Below the pieces are notes generated by a model. That model ran no database searches, was not told the DNA's origin, and saw nothing but the letters and a program-made list of their open reading frames with translations. From DATCLS01 sp036563805 (GTDB lineage: Bacteria > Actinomycetota > Acidimicrobiia > Acidimicrobiales > VFJN01), in assembly GCA_036563805.1 (NCBI GenBank), contig DATCLS010000066.1:1-43107 (forward strand): a stretch of 43,107 bases of DNA. Direction: 5' to 3'. Shown piece by piece: positions 23,198 to 31,736 of this stretch; positions within the stretch are counted from its first letter, which is position 1; the number at the start of each line of letters is the position of its first letter. Both the position numbers and the translations under genes were made by a program.

Positions 23198-25042
23198 ATG
23201 CGGGGTGTGGAGGACCGAAAGCGGCCCCCCGCCGAGCTGCACGCACCCGCCGGCTCGCCGGGCGACGGCGACGATCAGCGGGCGCTCGTGGCGCAGTGGT
23301 TCGAGCCCTGCGTCGACGTCGCCTACCGCATCCTGGGCGATCTGGACGAAGCCGCCGAGGTGGCGGGGCACATCCTGGTCGGATCCCGCCCGCCGACGCT
23401 CGGCCCCCGCCGGGCCAGCTCGCCCGGCGCTTGGGCGCTGCGGGCGACGCGGGACGAGGCGCTCAGCCGGCTCAACCGCCGCCGCGGCGGCGACCGGCCC
23501 CCGCCCGCAGCGGGCGGTGCCGGCGCCGACGCCCACGACCCGGACGGGGTGATGGGCGCCGCCTTCGCCGCTCTGGGCGCGAGCGACGCCAGCGCGCTGG
23601 ACCTGCACCTGCGCCACGGGTTCGAGGTCGGCGAGATGGCGGAGGCCCTCGGTGTGTCGGCGAACGAGGCCCACCAGCTGCTGTTCCGGCTCAAACGCCG
23701 GCTCGGGGCGGCGCTGCGGGCGTGGGCCGTGTGGCCCGGCCGCGGCGCGGACGGCTGCGCCGGGTTGGCCGGCGCCCTGGCGGCCGAGGGCGTGACCGCG
23801 TTCGGGCCCGACGCCGTCCCGGTCGTGACCCAGCACGCCCGCTCGTGCGACGCCTGCCAACCCCACCAGGGGACGCCGACGGCCGAGGCCGACTTCGCCG
23901 CCGTCCCCGTCCTGGCGGTGCCGGACCGGCGGGAGCGGGCGCTGGCCGCCGTGGCCGAGGTCCGGTCCGCCGCCGGGTCGGCGGCGCCCGCCGGGCCCGA
24001 CGCCGCGCCGCCCGGCGCACCGACGACGGCGGGCGCAGGGGCGCCGGGCGCAGGGGCCGCCGATCCCGCCGGGCCCCCGCCGCCGCTCCCCTCCCGGGTG
24101 CCCGGCCAGTCCGGACGCGGGCGGTCCGCGGCGGGCCGCGGCGGCCCCGACCGCGGCGACCCCGACCGTGTCGCGGCCCGGGCCGGCACCGGGGCTGTCG
24201 GGCTCGCCGGCACCGTCGCCGGCTCCGGCCCGGACGACCGCGCTGGTGTTGGCGCCGGCCGCCCGTTCGTCGACACGGGATCGACCCCGGCCGTCGCCGT
24301 GGCGCCCGAGCCGGCTCCCGCCCTGGCCGCCGGGGAGCACGGCGCCGCCCGCCCGGGCGAGCACACCCGCGGCGGCAACGGGCACGTCGCGGCCGCCGGC
24401 GCTCCGGCAGCGCGGCCCCGCACCGGCGACGACCCCGGAGCGTCCCGCTACCGGGAGCCGGCCCCCCGCCGGGACCGCCGGCAGCTGGCCGGCATCGGCC
24501 TCGCCGTGCTGCTCGTGCTGGGCGTGTCGCTGGCCATCGTCGTCTTCACCGGCGGCCGCGGGCCCGGCGGCGACGGCGAGGAGGCCGGGCCGGCGTCGTC
24601 GCCCCCGACCTCCACCGCGCCGCTGGCCCCCGGCGAGGGCGACGGGGGCGGCGACGCGGGCGGCGACGGCGCGACCGGCGGGCCGGCGGGCGACGACGCC
24701 CCCGCCACCACCGAGGGCCCGGCAACCGGCGGCCCGGCCACCACCGCGGCCCCGCCCGACGCCGGCGGCAGCCCGCCGCCGGCCGACGCCCCCGAGATCG
24801 AGCGGTTCCAGGCCATCGAGCAGGGCGTGGGCACGCCGTGCGGCCAGTTCCAGCGGCGCATCACGCTGGTCTGGCAGACCAACGGCGCGACGGAGGCCCA
24901 GCTCGACGGGCCCGGCGCCCCGACCGAGCCGCTGCGCCCGTCCGGGCGGACGACCGTGTGCCGCGACCCCGGCCCGCCCGCCACCTACACCCTCACCGTG
25001 GAGGGCGAGGGCGGCACCACGTTCCGCACCACGACGGTGTGA
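23198..25042 (+). CDS. fusion of ECF-like sigma domains, zinc-finger motif, membrane helix and outer domain
   Basis: 614 residues. Residues 28-62 resemble sigma region 2 (VAQWFEPCVDVAYRILGDLDEA) and 120-175 resemble region 4 (LDLHLRHGFEVGEMAEALGV, LLFRLKRRLG). Residues 213-220 give H-x3-C-x2-C (HARSCDAC), the core of zinc-binding anti-sigma domains. A long Pro/Gly/Ala-rich linker follows (about 230-425), one membrane helix (about 430-451), a second low-complexity stretch and a C-terminal domain with two cysteines (548, 588) that may form a disulfide outside the cell. So sigma-like and anti-sigma-like parts share one chain anchored in the membrane. Whether the sigma part binds promoters is doubtful: region 2 is short and degenerate. 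ATG 23198 has no ribosome-binding site; GTG 23207 is an alternative. Confidence 0.75.
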   Translation: MRGVEDRKRPPAELHAPAGSPGDGDDQRALVAQWFEPCVDVAYRILGDLDEAAEVAGHILVGSRPPTLGPRRASSPGAWALRATRDEALSRLNRRRGGDRPPPAAGGAGADAHDPDGVMGAAFAALGASDASALDLHLRHGFEVGEMAEALGVSANEAHQLLFRLKRRLGAALRAWAVWPGRGADGCAGLAGALAAEGVTAFGPDAVPVVTQHARSCDACQPHQGTPTAEADFAAVPVLAVPDRRERALAAVAEVRSAAGSAAPAGPDAAPPGAPTTAGAGAPGAGAADPAGPPPPLPSRVPGQSGRGRSAAGRGGPDRGDPDRVAARAGTGAVGLAGTVAGSGPDDRAGVGAGRPFVDTGSTPAVAVAPEPAPALAAGEHGAARPGEHTRGGNGHVAAAGAPAARPRTGDDPGASRYREPAPRRDRRQLAGIGLAVLLVLGVSLAIVVFTGGRGPGGDGEEAGPASSPPTSTAPLAPGEGDGGGDAGGDGATGGPAGDDAPATTEGPATGGPATTAAPPDAGGSPPPADAPEIERFQAIEQGVGTPCGQFQRRITLVWQTNGATEAQLDGPGAPTEPLRPSGRTTVCRDPGPPATYTLTVEGEGGTTFRTTTV

Positions 25043-25168
25043 CGGTTGGGGCCGGCGCGACGGACGGCGTGACGGCGGGAACGGTGTGACGACCGGTCGT
25101 CCTCCGGGCGCCGGCGGGGCCGCCGCCCGAGCCGGTGTAGGGCCGCGGCTGCGGGGCAGCTACCGGGC

Positions 25169-26773
25169 GTGACAGCCACCGAGTCCCTGTGGGCCGCCCG
25201 CGGCGGCCGTGACCCCCGCTACCGGCCGGCCGGCCCGCCCGCCGACGACCGCGACGCGGACGCCGTCGTCGTCGGCGGCGGCATCGCCGGGCTGTCGGTC
25301 GCGCTGCGCCTGCGCGAGGCCGGCGCTCAGGTCGTCGTGCTCGAGCGCCACCGGGTGGGCCGGGGCGTGACCGGCGGCTCGACGGCCAAGGTCACCGCGC
25401 TCCACGGCCTGCTCCACTCGGTCGTGCTCGAGCTGCACGGGCCCGAGGCGGCGGCCGCTTACACCCGGGCCAACGCGGCGGCGGTCGACGAGGTGGCGGC
25501 CGCGGTCGAGCGCCACGGCATCGACTGCGGCCTGACCCGGGCCGACGCCGTCAACTACGCCACCACCGGCGACGGGCTCGCCCGCCTCGAGCGCGACCTC
25601 GGCGCCCTGCGCGTCGCCGGGCTCCCCGCCGAGAGCGCGGACGCCGTCGACCTGCCGTTCCCCGTCCCCGGCGCGGTCGTGCTGCGCGACCAGGCCCACC
25701 TCCACCCCCGGCGCTACTGCGAGGGGCTGGCGGCCGCCCTCGACCCCGGGACGGTCCACGAGGCCACGGTGGTCGTGGCCGTCGACGAGGACGAGAAGGG
25801 CTGCCACGTCCGCACCGCCACCGGCGTCACGATCCGCGCCCCGCACGCGGTGGTCGCCACCCACGCCCCGATCGTCGACCCCCGCTACCTGACCGTCCGG
25901 TGCCGGCCCGCCCGGTCGTACGCGGTGGCGATCGAGCTCGACGGCCCGGCGCCGCCGGCGATGTACCTGAGCGCCGACGAGGGCGCTCCCACCCGCTCGC
26001 TGCGGCCGGCCACGGTGGACGGCACCGACTACCTGCTGGTCGGCGGCGAGGGGCACGCCGTGGGCGACGAGCGGGACGCCCGGCTCCACCTGGCGGCGCT
26101 GGAGTCGTGGGCGCGGGCGCACTTCCCGGTCCGGTCGGTCGCGTACCGGTGGGCGGCGCACGACCAGGTGCCGAGCGACCACCTGCCGTTCGTCGGCCGA
26201 CTGCTGCCCGACTCCCGCCGCTGGGTGGCCACCGGCTTCCAGAAGTGGGGCTTCACGACGAGCATGGTGGCGGCCGGGCTCATCGCCGCCGGGATCGCCG
26301 GCGCCTCCTCCGCCGAGGGGTCGTCCACGGCGGCGGGCCCCACCGAAGGGGCCGCCGGACCGGCGCCCGACCTGCTGGCCCGGCTGCTCGACCCCTCCCG
26401 CCTGCGCTCGACGATCACCGGCGAGCTGGCCCGCGACGTGGGCCGGGTGGCGGTGCGGTTCACCGGCGACGAGATCGCCACCCGCGTGCTCCGGCGGCGG
26501 GCCACGCCGGACGACGTCCCGGCCGGCGGTGGCCGGGTGCTGCGCACGGCGGCGGGCATGGCCGCCGTGCACCGGGACGCCACGGGCTCGCTCCACGCGG
26601 TGTCGGCCCGGTGCACGCACGAGGGGTGCCTGGTCCGGTTCAACCGGGCCCAGCAGACGTGGGACTGCCCGTGCCACGGGTCGCGCTTCGCCCCCGACGG
26701 CACCGTGCTGTCGGGTCCCGCGGTGGAGGACCTGACCCCCGTCGACCTCCCCGGGACGGTCAGCCCGCCCTGA
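25169..26773 (+). CDS. FAD-dependent oxidoreductase with C-terminal Rieske domain
   Basis: 534 residues. The N-terminal DAO-type FAD domain has the dinucleotide motif VVVGGGIAGLSVALRLREAG (33-52) and the later GFQKWGFTTSMVAAG FAD-binding end. Residues 455-530 form a Rieske [2Fe-2S] domain: Cys482-x-His484 (CTHEGC) and Cys500-x2-His503 (CPCHGSRF), with the extra Cys487/Cys502 pair that forms the disulfide in high-potential Rieske proteins. Such fusions occur widely, but the substrate is unknown; amines or amino acids are typical for the FAD part. GTG 25169 is the assumed start. An Ala/Ser/Gly-rich linker joins the two domains. Convergent with the hydrolase gene. Confidence 0.92.
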   Translation: MTATESLWAARGGRDPRYRPAGPPADDRDADAVVVGGGIAGLSVALRLREAGAQVVVLERHRVGRGVTGGSTAKVTALHGLLHSVVLELHGPEAAAAYTRANAAAVDEVAAAVERHGIDCGLTRADAVNYATTGDGLARLERDLGALRVAGLPAESADAVDLPFPVPGAVVLRDQAHLHPRRYCEGLAAALDPGTVHEATVVVAVDEDEKGCHVRTATGVTIRAPHAVVATHAPIVDPRYLTVRCRPARSYAVAIELDGPAPPAMYLSADEGAPTRSLRPATVDGTDYLLVGGEGHAVGDERDARLHLAALESWARAHFPVRSVAYRWAAHDQVPSDHLPFVGRLLPDSRRWVATGFQKWGFTTSMVAAGLIAAGIAGASSAEGSSTAAGPTEGAAGPAPDLLARLLDPSRLRSTITGELARDVGRVAVRFTGDEIATRVLRRRATPDDVPAGGGRVLRTAAGMAAVHRDATGSLHAVSARCTHEGCLVRFNRAQQTWDCPCHGSRFAPDGTVLSGPAVEDLTPVDLPGTVSPP

Positions 26774-26812
26774 GGTTCCGAGGCGGCCGCCGACGCCGGC
26801 CCGGGCGGCGGA

Positions 26813-27649
26813 TCAGCCCGCGGCAACGGTGGCGTGCGCCGTCGAACGGATCGTCTCGACGATCAGCTCGGGGTCGTCCCACATCGGCACGTGGCCGCAC
26901 CCCGACAGCATCACGACCCGGGTGTGGGGCGGAAGCTCCTCCAGCGTCGACCGCTCGGGTTGGAACAGCGGGTCGCGGCTGCACCAGGCGACGGTCACCG
27001 GCACGTCGATCGCGGTGCCGCCGGTGAAGCGCTGCCCGACGCCCGCCGCGAACGTCTCCTCGAACGCCGAGGCGGCCAGGGCCCGGGCGTCGCCGATGGC
27101 GATCTCGGCCGGGATCCGCCAGGGCCGGCCGAACAGGCCGTAGAGCGCCAGCGTCCGGAAGGCCCGGAACCGCATGAGCCCCACGGCCGGCCCCGCCCGG
27201 CGGGCGCCGCCCACCCACACGGCGAACAGGCGCCGCAGCCGCTTCTCGGTGGCAGCCGCGTCGCGCCACAGCCCCGCGGGCGCCAGGCCGCAGATCGACC
27301 GGGCTCGGCCGAGGCGCCCGAGCTCGAACGCCAGCCAGCCGCCCAGCGAGTTGCCGGCCACGTGCGCCCGGTCCCAGCCGAGGGCGTCGAGACCCTCGGC
27401 CAGCCGCTCGACCCCGACGGCCAGCGTGACCGGCGGCGTCAGCGGCGGGCTGAGCCCGAAGCCCGGGAGGTCGATGGCCACGACCTCGAAGTCGCGGGCC
27501 AGGCCCTCCAGCACCGGCATCCACGCCTGCCAGCGGTGCCCGATGCCATGGAGCAGGAGCAGTGGCGGGCCGTCGCCGAGCCGGACGCCGTTCAGACCGG
27601 CGATCGTCGTCTCGTGGACGGAGTCGAGGAGCGGGAGGGTGGACGCCAT
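26813..27649 (-). CDS. alpha/beta hydrolase
   Basis: 278 residues. Catalytic triad visible: Ser101 in GNSLGGW, Asp in WCSRDPLF and His in GCGHVPMWDDPE. The oxyanion motif is LLLHGIGH. A helical cap lies between about 125 and 205. The sequence resembles epoxide hydrolase or C-C hydrolase relatives, but the substrate is not evident. Minus-strand TAACCT lies nine bases before ATG, again with no ribosome-binding site; two GTTACC copies spaced ten bases (27661-27676) surround it. It is last in a run of four minus-strand genes, 41 bases after the AlkZ-like gene. Confidence 0.9.
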   Translation of the reverse strand: MASTLPLLDSVHETTIAGLNGVRLGDGPPLLLLHGIGHRWQAWMPVLEGLARDFEVVAIDLPGFGLSPPLTPPVTLAVGVERLAEGLDALGWDRAHVAGNSLGGWLAFELGRLGRARSICGLAPAGLWRDAAATEKRLRRLFAVWVGGARRAGPAVGLMRFRAFRTLALYGLFGRPWRIPAEIAIGDARALAASAFEETFAAGVGQRFTGGTAIDVPVTVAWCSRDPLFQPERSTLEELPPHTRVVMLSGCGHVPMWDDPELIVETIRSTAHATVAAG

Positions 27650-27690
27650 GGCGCCAAAAGGTTACCGCCCGTTACCGGCCGCGTCCCAGC

Positions 27691-28869
27691 TCAGGCGGAC
27701 AGCTCCCGCTCGAGCGGGGTCCGGAACCGGGGCGTGATCCGTACCCCGGCCAGCCAGGCGGTCAGCCGCTCGGCCTCGCGCTCGGCGGCCGTCACCGCCT
27801 CGGACCCGACGTCCTCCAGCAGCCGCACGACCACCTCGCCGTCGGGGCGCTGGCCCCAGCCGCCCACGACGCGGCCGTCCCACCACACGGTCGGGCCGGC
27901 GTTGCCCGACCGGTCGAACAGGGCCGGCCGGTGGTCGCCGAGGTACCAGTCGCGCCCGGTCCACCCCATGACCGTCGGGTCGAGCGCCGGCAGCAGCGCC
28001 ACCCCAGGCTCGGACGCCGGCTCGTCGTCGAGGTCGTCGGGCAGCACGTGGCCGGTCGCCCCGCCCAGGTCGACCTCGACCGCCCCGACCGCTGCCAGGG
28101 CCCGCTTGGCCTCGCGCTTGGTCCAGCCCGTCCACCACGCCAGGTCCTCGAGGGTGGCGGGCCCGAAAGCGGCCAGGTAGCGGCGGGCCAGCTCGGCCTG
28201 CGCCGCGTCGGTCTCCAGCTCGTCGACGCCGCCCGGGAACCAGGCGGCGACCGGCGCCCACCGGTACTGGCTGCTGGTCCACTGGCCGGCCGGCCGGCTG
28301 CGCACGAGGTGGCCGGCCGCCGCCAACAGGAACAGCATCCGGCTGCCAGCGCTCACCGTCGTCGCCCACTTGGTGCCTGCGCCGAGCACGATCTTCTCGC
28401 CCAGCTCGGGCACGGTGCGGGACAGCTCGGCGGCCAGGGCCTCGCCCCGCTCGGCCACCGCGGCCAGGGCGATCGGCTCGAGGCGGGCGATCCACGCCTC
28501 GCCGTCCTCGGCCGTGCCGCCGGACTCGACGAAGCCGGCCAGGCGCTTCCGCTCCTTGGCGGCGATCGCCCGGGTGCAGGCGGCGTGCACGACCGGCACG
28601 AGCTCGCTCGGCACGACGAACAGGGTGCGGCGCATCCCGAGCATCCGCACGACCGTGCGGTCCTCGTAGAGCGCCCGCTCGACGGCGGGCACGTCCGCGT
28701 CGCGGACCCGGGCCCGGGCCGCCAAATACACCGAGGCCGGGTCGCTGCTGTGCAGCGCCACCACGTTGCGGGTGGCGGCGACGACGTCAGCGGCCTGCGC
28801 CCCCGGCGCCAGGTGATGGCGGCGCACCAGGCGCGCCCGCCGCTGCTCGACCGAGATCACCCGCGTCAT
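27691..28869 (-). CDS. AlkZ-like winged-helix DNA-binding protein
   Basis: 392 residues of the HTH_42/AlkZ-like family (winged-helix repeats), some of whose members are DNA glycosylases that remove bulky alkylated bases or open crosslinks. Seen: VVALHSSDPASVYLAARAR (37-55), MRRTLFVVP, SELARRYLAAFGPAT-like LARRYLAAFGPATLEDLAWWTG, and DPTVMGWTGRDWYLGDH near the C terminus. The catalytic Gln-x-Gln of characterised AlkZ is here His40-Ser-Ser42, so activity is uncertain. It starts seven bases after the PH-domain gene stop, so cotranscribed. The Ogt repair gene is 8 kb away and not linked. Confidence 0.85.
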   Translation of the reverse strand: MTRVISVEQRRARLVRRHHLAPGAQAADVVAATRNVVALHSSDPASVYLAARARVRDADVPAVERALYEDRTVVRMLGMRRTLFVVPSELVPVVHAACTRAIAAKERKRLAGFVESGGTAEDGEAWIARLEPIALAAVAERGEALAAELSRTVPELGEKIVLGAGTKWATTVSAGSRMLFLLAAAGHLVRSRPAGQWTSSQYRWAPVAAWFPGGVDELETDAAQAELARRYLAAFGPATLEDLAWWTGWTKREAKRALAAVGAVEVDLGGATGHVLPDDLDDEPASEPGVALLPALDPTVMGWTGRDWYLGDHRPALFDRSGNAGPTVWWDGRVVGGWGQRPDGEVVVRLLEDVGSEAVTAAEREAERLTAWLAGVRITPRFRTPLERELSA

Positions 28870-28876
28870 CGGACGG

Positions 28877-29938
28877 TCAGATGTCGGAGTCGGGCTCGTC
28901 CTCCGGCGTCGCGCCGGGCGTGGCGGCCGTCGAGCCGGACCCGATCGTGCCGGGCAACTGCTCGGTGGCGTCCTCCCGCGGGCCCTCGGTGCCGGCCTCC
29001 GGCCCGTCGTCGAGGATCAGGCGACGGCGCCGCTCCGCCGCCTTCCTGCGGCGACGACGGGCGAAGAAGCTGCGGTCCTCCTGGAGGATGTTGTACTCGG
29101 ACCGGCGCCCCAGCGGCGTGGCCGGCCCCTGCTTGGCGACCACCATGTCCATCAGGTGCTGGTTGAACGTCACCGGGTCGGCGATGCCCTGCATGTGGCG
29201 CAGGCCCATCGTCTCGTTCGCCGACTCGATGTCGAGCGTGGCGTAGCCGAGCATGCGCTCGAGCGCCGACTGCCGGAAGTGCACGTCGGTGACGCGCACC
29301 CAGGGGATCGACTCGATGCGGCGGCTGAGGACGCCCTCGATGCGCATCATGCGGGCGTTGGTGATCACGTAGCTGCGGTACTTGTCGGCCACCCGCATGA
29401 ACACCAGCATCACGAGGACGACGACGGCGACCACGAACAGGGCGAGGGCCGGCCAGTCCCACCCCCGGGCCAGGCAGTAGAAGCCGCCGCCCACCGCGCC
29501 GATCAGGATCAGGATGTAGAGCAGCTTGTCGACGACGAAGAACCGGAACGACGGGTGGTCGGTGTGCAGGACCTGCTCGCCGCTGCCGAGGTAGGTGGGG
29601 ATCACCTCGTCGGGCGTCGGGAAGTAGCGGTTGCGCAGCGCGGACAACCGCTCGCCGAGGACCGAGCGCGACACCGGTGCCGGATCCTGGAGCGGGGCGG
29701 TGGGGATGCCGTCGTCGTAGGTGGAGCTGCGCCGCCGACGCGACCACCAGAACCGCGTGGGCTCCTCGACGGGGTGCCCGCCGAGCGGGTCGCCGGACTT
29801 CTCGACGGGGAATGCGGGCGCCCGCTGATAGGGCCGGCCGAAGAGGTCGAGCACCACCTCGTCGTCGCTCTCGGACTGCGGCTGGTCACTCGCCGCCGCC
29901 TCCGGCTCGGGAGGGTCCGGACGGCGAGTCTCGCTCAT
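28877..29938 (-). CDS. PH-domain membrane protein
   Basis: 353 residues. The N-terminal 115 residues are polar and likely cytosolic. Two membrane helices follow (about 130-180: LLYILILIGAVGGGFYCLA, ALALFVVAVVVLVMLVFM). Then comes a bacterial PH-like (bPH2/YdbS) domain (about 183-260: YVITNARMMRIEGVLSRRIESIPWVRVTDVHFRQSALERMLGYATLDIESAN). A basic segment FFARRRRRKAAERRRR and an acidic tail end the protein. Its ATG overlaps the stop of the 59-residue gene (ATGA), and the AlkZ-like gene starts seven bases after it. The role of such proteins is mostly unknown; envelope organisation is plausible. Confidence 0.88.
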   Translation of the reverse strand: MSETRRPDPPEPEAAASDQPQSESDDEVVLDLFGRPYQRAPAFPVEKSGDPLGGHPVEEPTRFWWSRRRRSSTYDDGIPTAPLQDPAPVSRSVLGERLSALRNRYFPTPDEVIPTYLGSGEQVLHTDHPSFRFFVVDKLLYILILIGAVGGGFYCLARGWDWPALALFVVAVVVLVMLVFMRVADKYRSYVITNARMMRIEGVLSRRIESIPWVRVTDVHFRQSALERMLGYATLDIESANETMGLRHMQGIADPVTFNQHLMDMVVAKQGPATPLGRRSEYNILQEDRSFFARRRRRKAAERRRRLILDDGPEAGTEGPREDATEQLPGTIGSGSTAATPGATPEDEPDSDI

Positions 29939-30114
29939 TCGAACAGGCCCCGGAAGAACTCGGTGCCCTTGTTGATGGCGTCTTCGATCCAGCTACCCAC
30001 GTCACCCAGGAAATCACTGAACGACGCCGCCGTGCCGCCCGGGTTGTTCCAGATGGACAGCAAGAGGAAGGCCAGCGCCACGTAGATGAGGGCTTTCCTC
30101 GCGTCGAGCTTCAC
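29935..30114 (-). CDS. small membrane-anchored protein
   Basis: 59 residues. One N-terminal membrane helix (about 6-24, ALIYVALAFLLLSIW) then an amphipathic tail with acidic and aromatic residues (FSDFLGDVGSWIEDAINKGTEFFRGLFE). The frame begins earlier, but GTG 30114 has GGGGAGG nine bases upstream and a TTGCCC/TAGGAT promoter fits it. It overlaps the PH-domain gene by four bases and is probably a partner of that protein. No family is recognised. Confidence 0.8.
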   Translation of the reverse strand: MKLDARKALIYVALAFLLLSIWNNPGGTAASFSDFLGDVGSWIEDAINKGTEFFRGLFE

Positions 30115-30141
30115 GGCAGGCGACCTCCCCAGGTCCGGCAA

Positions 30142-30171
30142 ATCCTATCCATGTGATTCGGATCCGGGCAA
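30142..30171 (-). promoter_or_regulatory. housekeeping-type promoter of the PH-domain operon
   Basis: Minus-strand TTGCCC (30171-30166), 18 bases, TAGGAT (30147-30142). The start would fall about 20 bases before the GGGGAGG ribosome-binding site. Confidence 0.6.
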
Positions 30172-30209
30172 CGACCCGTACGCCCCCTGGTTGCGGAGTC
30201 AGCTGTGGG

Positions 30210-30240
30210 TTGCGGTTCCTGTAAGGGTTCCCTACATAAT
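30210..30240 (+). promoter_or_regulatory. promoter with internal dyad before the DUF3052 gene
   Basis: TTGCGG (30210-30215) and CATAAT (30235-30240), spacing 19. Between them lies the perfect inverted repeat AGGG-TT-CCCT (30224-30233), well placed for a repressor. The start near 30247 leaves about 48 bases before ATG 30295; an alternative leaderless box, CATGAT, stands seven bases before that ATG. Confidence 0.4.
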
Positions 30241-30294
30241 CCCACGTTAGGCCGCTCAGCGCGCGGCAGCGCCACGTCGGGCATGATGCGGGCC

Positions 30295-30717
30295 ATGGCG
30301 GGTCACTCCGGAACGCCGCTGTGGCGCAAGCTGGGCGTCAAGGCCGGCGACGCCATGGCGCTGCTCGACGCGCCGCCCGGCTTCGCCATCGCCGACCTGC
30401 CGCCGGGCGTCGAGATCCGCCGGCAGCCCCGCGGGCCGCTGGCCGTCATCGTCGCCTTCCACACCACCCGCAGCACGCTGGCCCACCGCTTCCCCACCCT
30501 GCTCCGGGCGCTGACCGTCGACGGCGGCCTGTGGGTCGCCTGGCCCAAGCGCAGCTCGGGCGTGCCCACGGACCTGACCGAGGACGCCGTGCGGGCCGTG
30601 GCGCTGCCCACCGGCATGGTCGACAACAAGGTGTGCGCCCTCGACGACACGTGGTCGGGGCTGCGCCTGGTGCTGCGCAAGGAGCTGCGCGCCGGCCGCC
30701 GGCGGGCCGCCGGCTGA
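30295..30717 (+). CDS. DUF3052 domain protein
   Basis: 140 residues. It matches the actinobacterial DUF3052 pattern: LWRKLGVKAGDAMALLDAPPGF at the N terminus, the middle LAVIVAFHTTRSTLAHRFPTLLRALTVDGGLWVAWPKRSSGV and the end VDNKVCALDDTWSGLRLVLRKELR. Function is unknown in the family; the fold is probably a methyltransferase-like or similar alpha/beta domain without an evident active site. ATG 30295 is chosen because the family starts at the GTPLWRKLG motif. It is divergent from the PH-domain operon and 85 bases before the stressosome operon. Confidence 0.9.
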   Translation: MAGHSGTPLWRKLGVKAGDAMALLDAPPGFAIADLPPGVEIRRQPRGPLAVIVAFHTTRSTLAHRFPTLLRALTVDGGLWVAWPKRSSGVPTDLTEDAVRAVALPTGMVDNKVCALDDTWSGLRLVLRKELRAGRRRAAG

Positions 30718-30764
30718 CGCCCACGAGGCGCCGTCGCGTTGTCACGCGGCGCACCCGCGTGTCC

Positions 30765-30770
30765 TACAGT
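30765..30770 (+). promoter_or_regulatory. -10 box of the stressosome operon
   Basis: TACAGT fits TANNNT. The start would lie near 30777, leaving a leader of about 26 bases with AGGAGG. The best -35-like element (TTGTCA, 30739-30744) is 20 bases away, so the promoter is only tentative. I see no SigF-like boxes here. Confidence 0.4.
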
Positions 30771-30802
30771 CGGCCGGCGCGGGCCCGAGGAGGATTTTGG
30801 GA

Positions 30803-31720
30803 GTGGCCGACGTGAACGACCGTTCCAAACGGGCAGCGTTCTCGCTCCAAGAGACGAGCCCCGAGGCCAGCGAACTGTTGCCCGAGCTGGTCGCCCACCT
30901 GCACGAGAACCGGACGCAGCTGCGTGAGGAGTGGGCACGACGCATCACCGACGCCCGCCTGCTCACCGCCATGACGCCCGAGGAGGTGTTCTCCGAGGCG
31001 ACGTCGGTCTACGACAACTACGTCGAGGTGTTGGAGACCGGCAGCGTCGAGGCGTTGCAGGCGTACGCTCGTGACCTGTCCGAGCGCATCATCCCGCGGG
31101 GCGTCGAGACCGAAGAGGTCCTCGGCATCGTGCTCCTGTTGCGCGATGTGCTGGCCCGCTCACTGTTCAAGAAGTACCAGCACGATTTCGATCTGCTGAA
31201 CCGGGTCCTCGACGCCTACGAGCCGGCGGCCAACCGCATCGCCAACACGGTGGGGGTCAGCTTCGTCCAGGAGCGCGAGCGGGTCATCCGCCAGCAACAG
31301 GAGGCGATCCGCGAGCTGTCGACTCCGGTGCTGCAGGTGCGCGAGCGGCTGGTGATCCTCCCGATCATCGGCGTGCTCGACAGCCAGCGGGCCCGGCAGC
31401 TCACCGAGCAGCTCCTGCGGGGCATCCGCACCCACCGGGCCAAGGTGGTCGTGATCGACATCACCGGCGTCCCGCAGATCGACTCCACCGTCGCCAACCA
31501 CCTGGTGCAGACGGTGGAGGCCTCGCGGCTGATGGGCGCCAGCGTGGTGATCACGGGCCTGTCGCCCGAGATCGCGCTCACGCTGGTGACGATCGGGGTC
31601 GACCTGTCGAAGATGAACGCGGTCGGCGACCTGCAAGGCGGCATCGAGCACGCCGAACGGCTGTTGGGCTACGAGGTGAGGCACACCACGGCCGCCGAGC
31701 CTGCCGCCGACGCGCACTGA
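30803..31720 (+). CDS. rsbR: RsbR-type stressosome sensor protein
   Basis: 305 residues. The N-terminal domain (about 20-160) is all helical (LVAHLHENRTQLREEWARRI) and of the RsbR_N kind, then a linker helix (RQQQEAIRELSTPVLQV), then a STAS domain (about 180-290). With RsbS it builds the large stressosome shell that holds RsbT until stress. The two phosphorylated Thr of Bacillus RsbRA appear as Ser194 (VLDSQRARQ) and Ser228 (PQIDSTVANHL), judged by alignment from memory. GTG 30803 is preferred over TTG 30797 because AGGAGG lies nine bases before it. First gene of a five-gene operon. The N-terminal domain has no visible haem or flavin motif, so the signal is unknown. Confidence 0.92.
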   Translation: MADVNDRSKRAAFSLQETSPEASELLPELVAHLHENRTQLREEWARRITDARLLTAMTPEEVFSEATSVYDNYVEVLETGSVEALQAYARDLSERIIPRGVETEEVLGIVLLLRDVLARSLFKKYQHDFDLLNRVLDAYEPAANRIANTVGVSFVQERERVIRQQQEAIRELSTPVLQVRERLVILPIIGVLDSQRARQLTEQLLRGIRTHRAKVVVIDITGVPQIDSTVANHLVQTVEASRLMGASVVITGLSPEIALTLVTIGVDLSKMNAVGDLQGGIEHAERLLGYEVRHTTAAEPAADAH

Positions 31721-31736
31721 GCGGCGGGACCGCACA

